Below are positions 4,986 to 5,287 of a stretch of 5,287 nt of DNA, piece after piece. The stretch comes from Thermococcus paralvinellae. Its GTDB lineage: Archaea > Methanobacteriota_B > Thermococci > Thermococcales > Thermococcaceae. The position numbers and the translations under genes were made by a program. The notes beneath the pieces are model-generated. The model had not been told where the DNA came from. It saw only the letters and a list, made by a program, of their open reading frames with translations, and ran no database searches. The stretch is from the NCBI GenBank assembly GCA_015662175.1, contig DQUR01000144.1:1-5287 (forward strand). The letters are read 5' to 3'. Numbering within the stretch: the stretch's first letter is position 1; each line of letters starts with the position of its first letter.

Positions 4986-5287
4986 ATGAACGGAAAAGAA
5001 TTCCTCGAAAAGCTCAAAAAGGAAATGCACAACGCTGTTGTTGGTAAGGATGACGTTATAGAGCTTTTAGCCGTTGCACTGCTGGCTGAGGGTCACGTCA
5101 TTCTTGAGGGAATCCCTGGAGTTGCTAAGACAACAATTGCAAAGAGCTTTGCAAATGCCACAGGCTTGGAGTTTTCAAGAATCCAGCTGACTCCGGACTT
5201 ACTGCCAGCAGATATAATCGGAACTGTATACTACGATCAGCGTGATGGAAAATTCAAGATCAAAAAAGGTCCAATATTCGCTAACAT
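4986..5287 (+). CDS. MoxR family AAA+ ATPase, N-terminal 100 residues
   Basis: The frame from the ATG at 4986 runs off the right edge after 100 codons. It opens with a helical segment and VVGKDDVIELLAVALLAEGHVILEG, followed by the Walker A motif GIPGVAKTT (42-50; the alanine before the lysine is usual in MoxR). RIQLTPDLLPADIIGT (65-80) is a strong MoxR signature, and KKGPIFAN (93-100) comes just before the expected Walker B region, which lies outside the window. MoxR proteins are cytoplasmic AAA+ ATPases thought to act as chaperones that assemble or activate protein complexes, often encoded next to DUF58, DUF4129 and DUF4350 genes. A DUF58 gene would be expected just downstream of this window. 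No defect is seen in the part present. Confidence 0.95.
   Translation, partial: MNGKEFLEKLKKEMHNAVVGKDDVIELLAVALLAEGHVILEGIPGVAKTTIAKSFANATGLEFSRIQLTPDLLPADIIGTVYYDQRDGKFKIKKGPIFAN

Overview
The window looks like chromosomal DNA of a hyperthermophilic archaeon of the Thermococcales (Thermococcus/Pyrococcus type). The basis is strong GGAGGTGA-type ribosome binding sites, purine-rich AT-leaning genes, a BRE/TATA-like promoter of the GAAA-CTTTTTTAT type, many N-x-S/T sequons on predicted outside domains, and recognisable protein families (DUF1616, DUF4129, DUF4350, MoxR). The genus is an inference from these traits and was not checked by a search.

Layout. Minus strand, reading leftward from about 2019: a 252-residue two-helix membrane protein with a four-cysteine cluster; an 80-residue membrane protein overlapping it by 10 nt; then, across a 215-nt gap, a DUF1616 membrane protein that leaves the window at position 1. 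The gap (813-1027) is GC-rich and structured. Two 24-nt copies of the same palindrome (21 of 24 identical) bracket about 190 bp with no transposase gene. I read it as a solo, MITE-like derivative of an IS200/IS605 (TnpB) element that may still encode an omega-RNA-like transcript from its own promoter.

Plus strand, starting from a divergent promoter region at about 2020-2088: a large secreted/membrane protein (signal peptide, helical region, three Ig-like repeats, one transmembrane helix, cytoplasmic DUF4129 domain); a DUF4350 protein with two membrane anchors; and the start of a MoxR AAA+ ATPase. Spacing is very tight (ATGA overlap once the frame is restored, then a 1-nt gap), so this is one operon. 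DUF4129, DUF4350 and MoxR genes, usually with DUF58, recur together in bacteria and archaea. Here they look like a membrane complex in which a cytoplasmic ATPase acts on or through envelope proteins with large glycosylated outer domains.

The main surprise is that the large DUF4129 gene is broken by two separate +1 frameshifts, one at each end (about 2243-2246 and 3911-3915), both in short homopolymers. The longest uninterrupted frame (2315-3919) therefore lacks the signal peptide and the last 20 or so residues. Restoring both gives a protein of about 628 residues whose stop codon overlaps the next start. The choice between recent inactivation, sequencing error and recoding cannot be made from this window alone.
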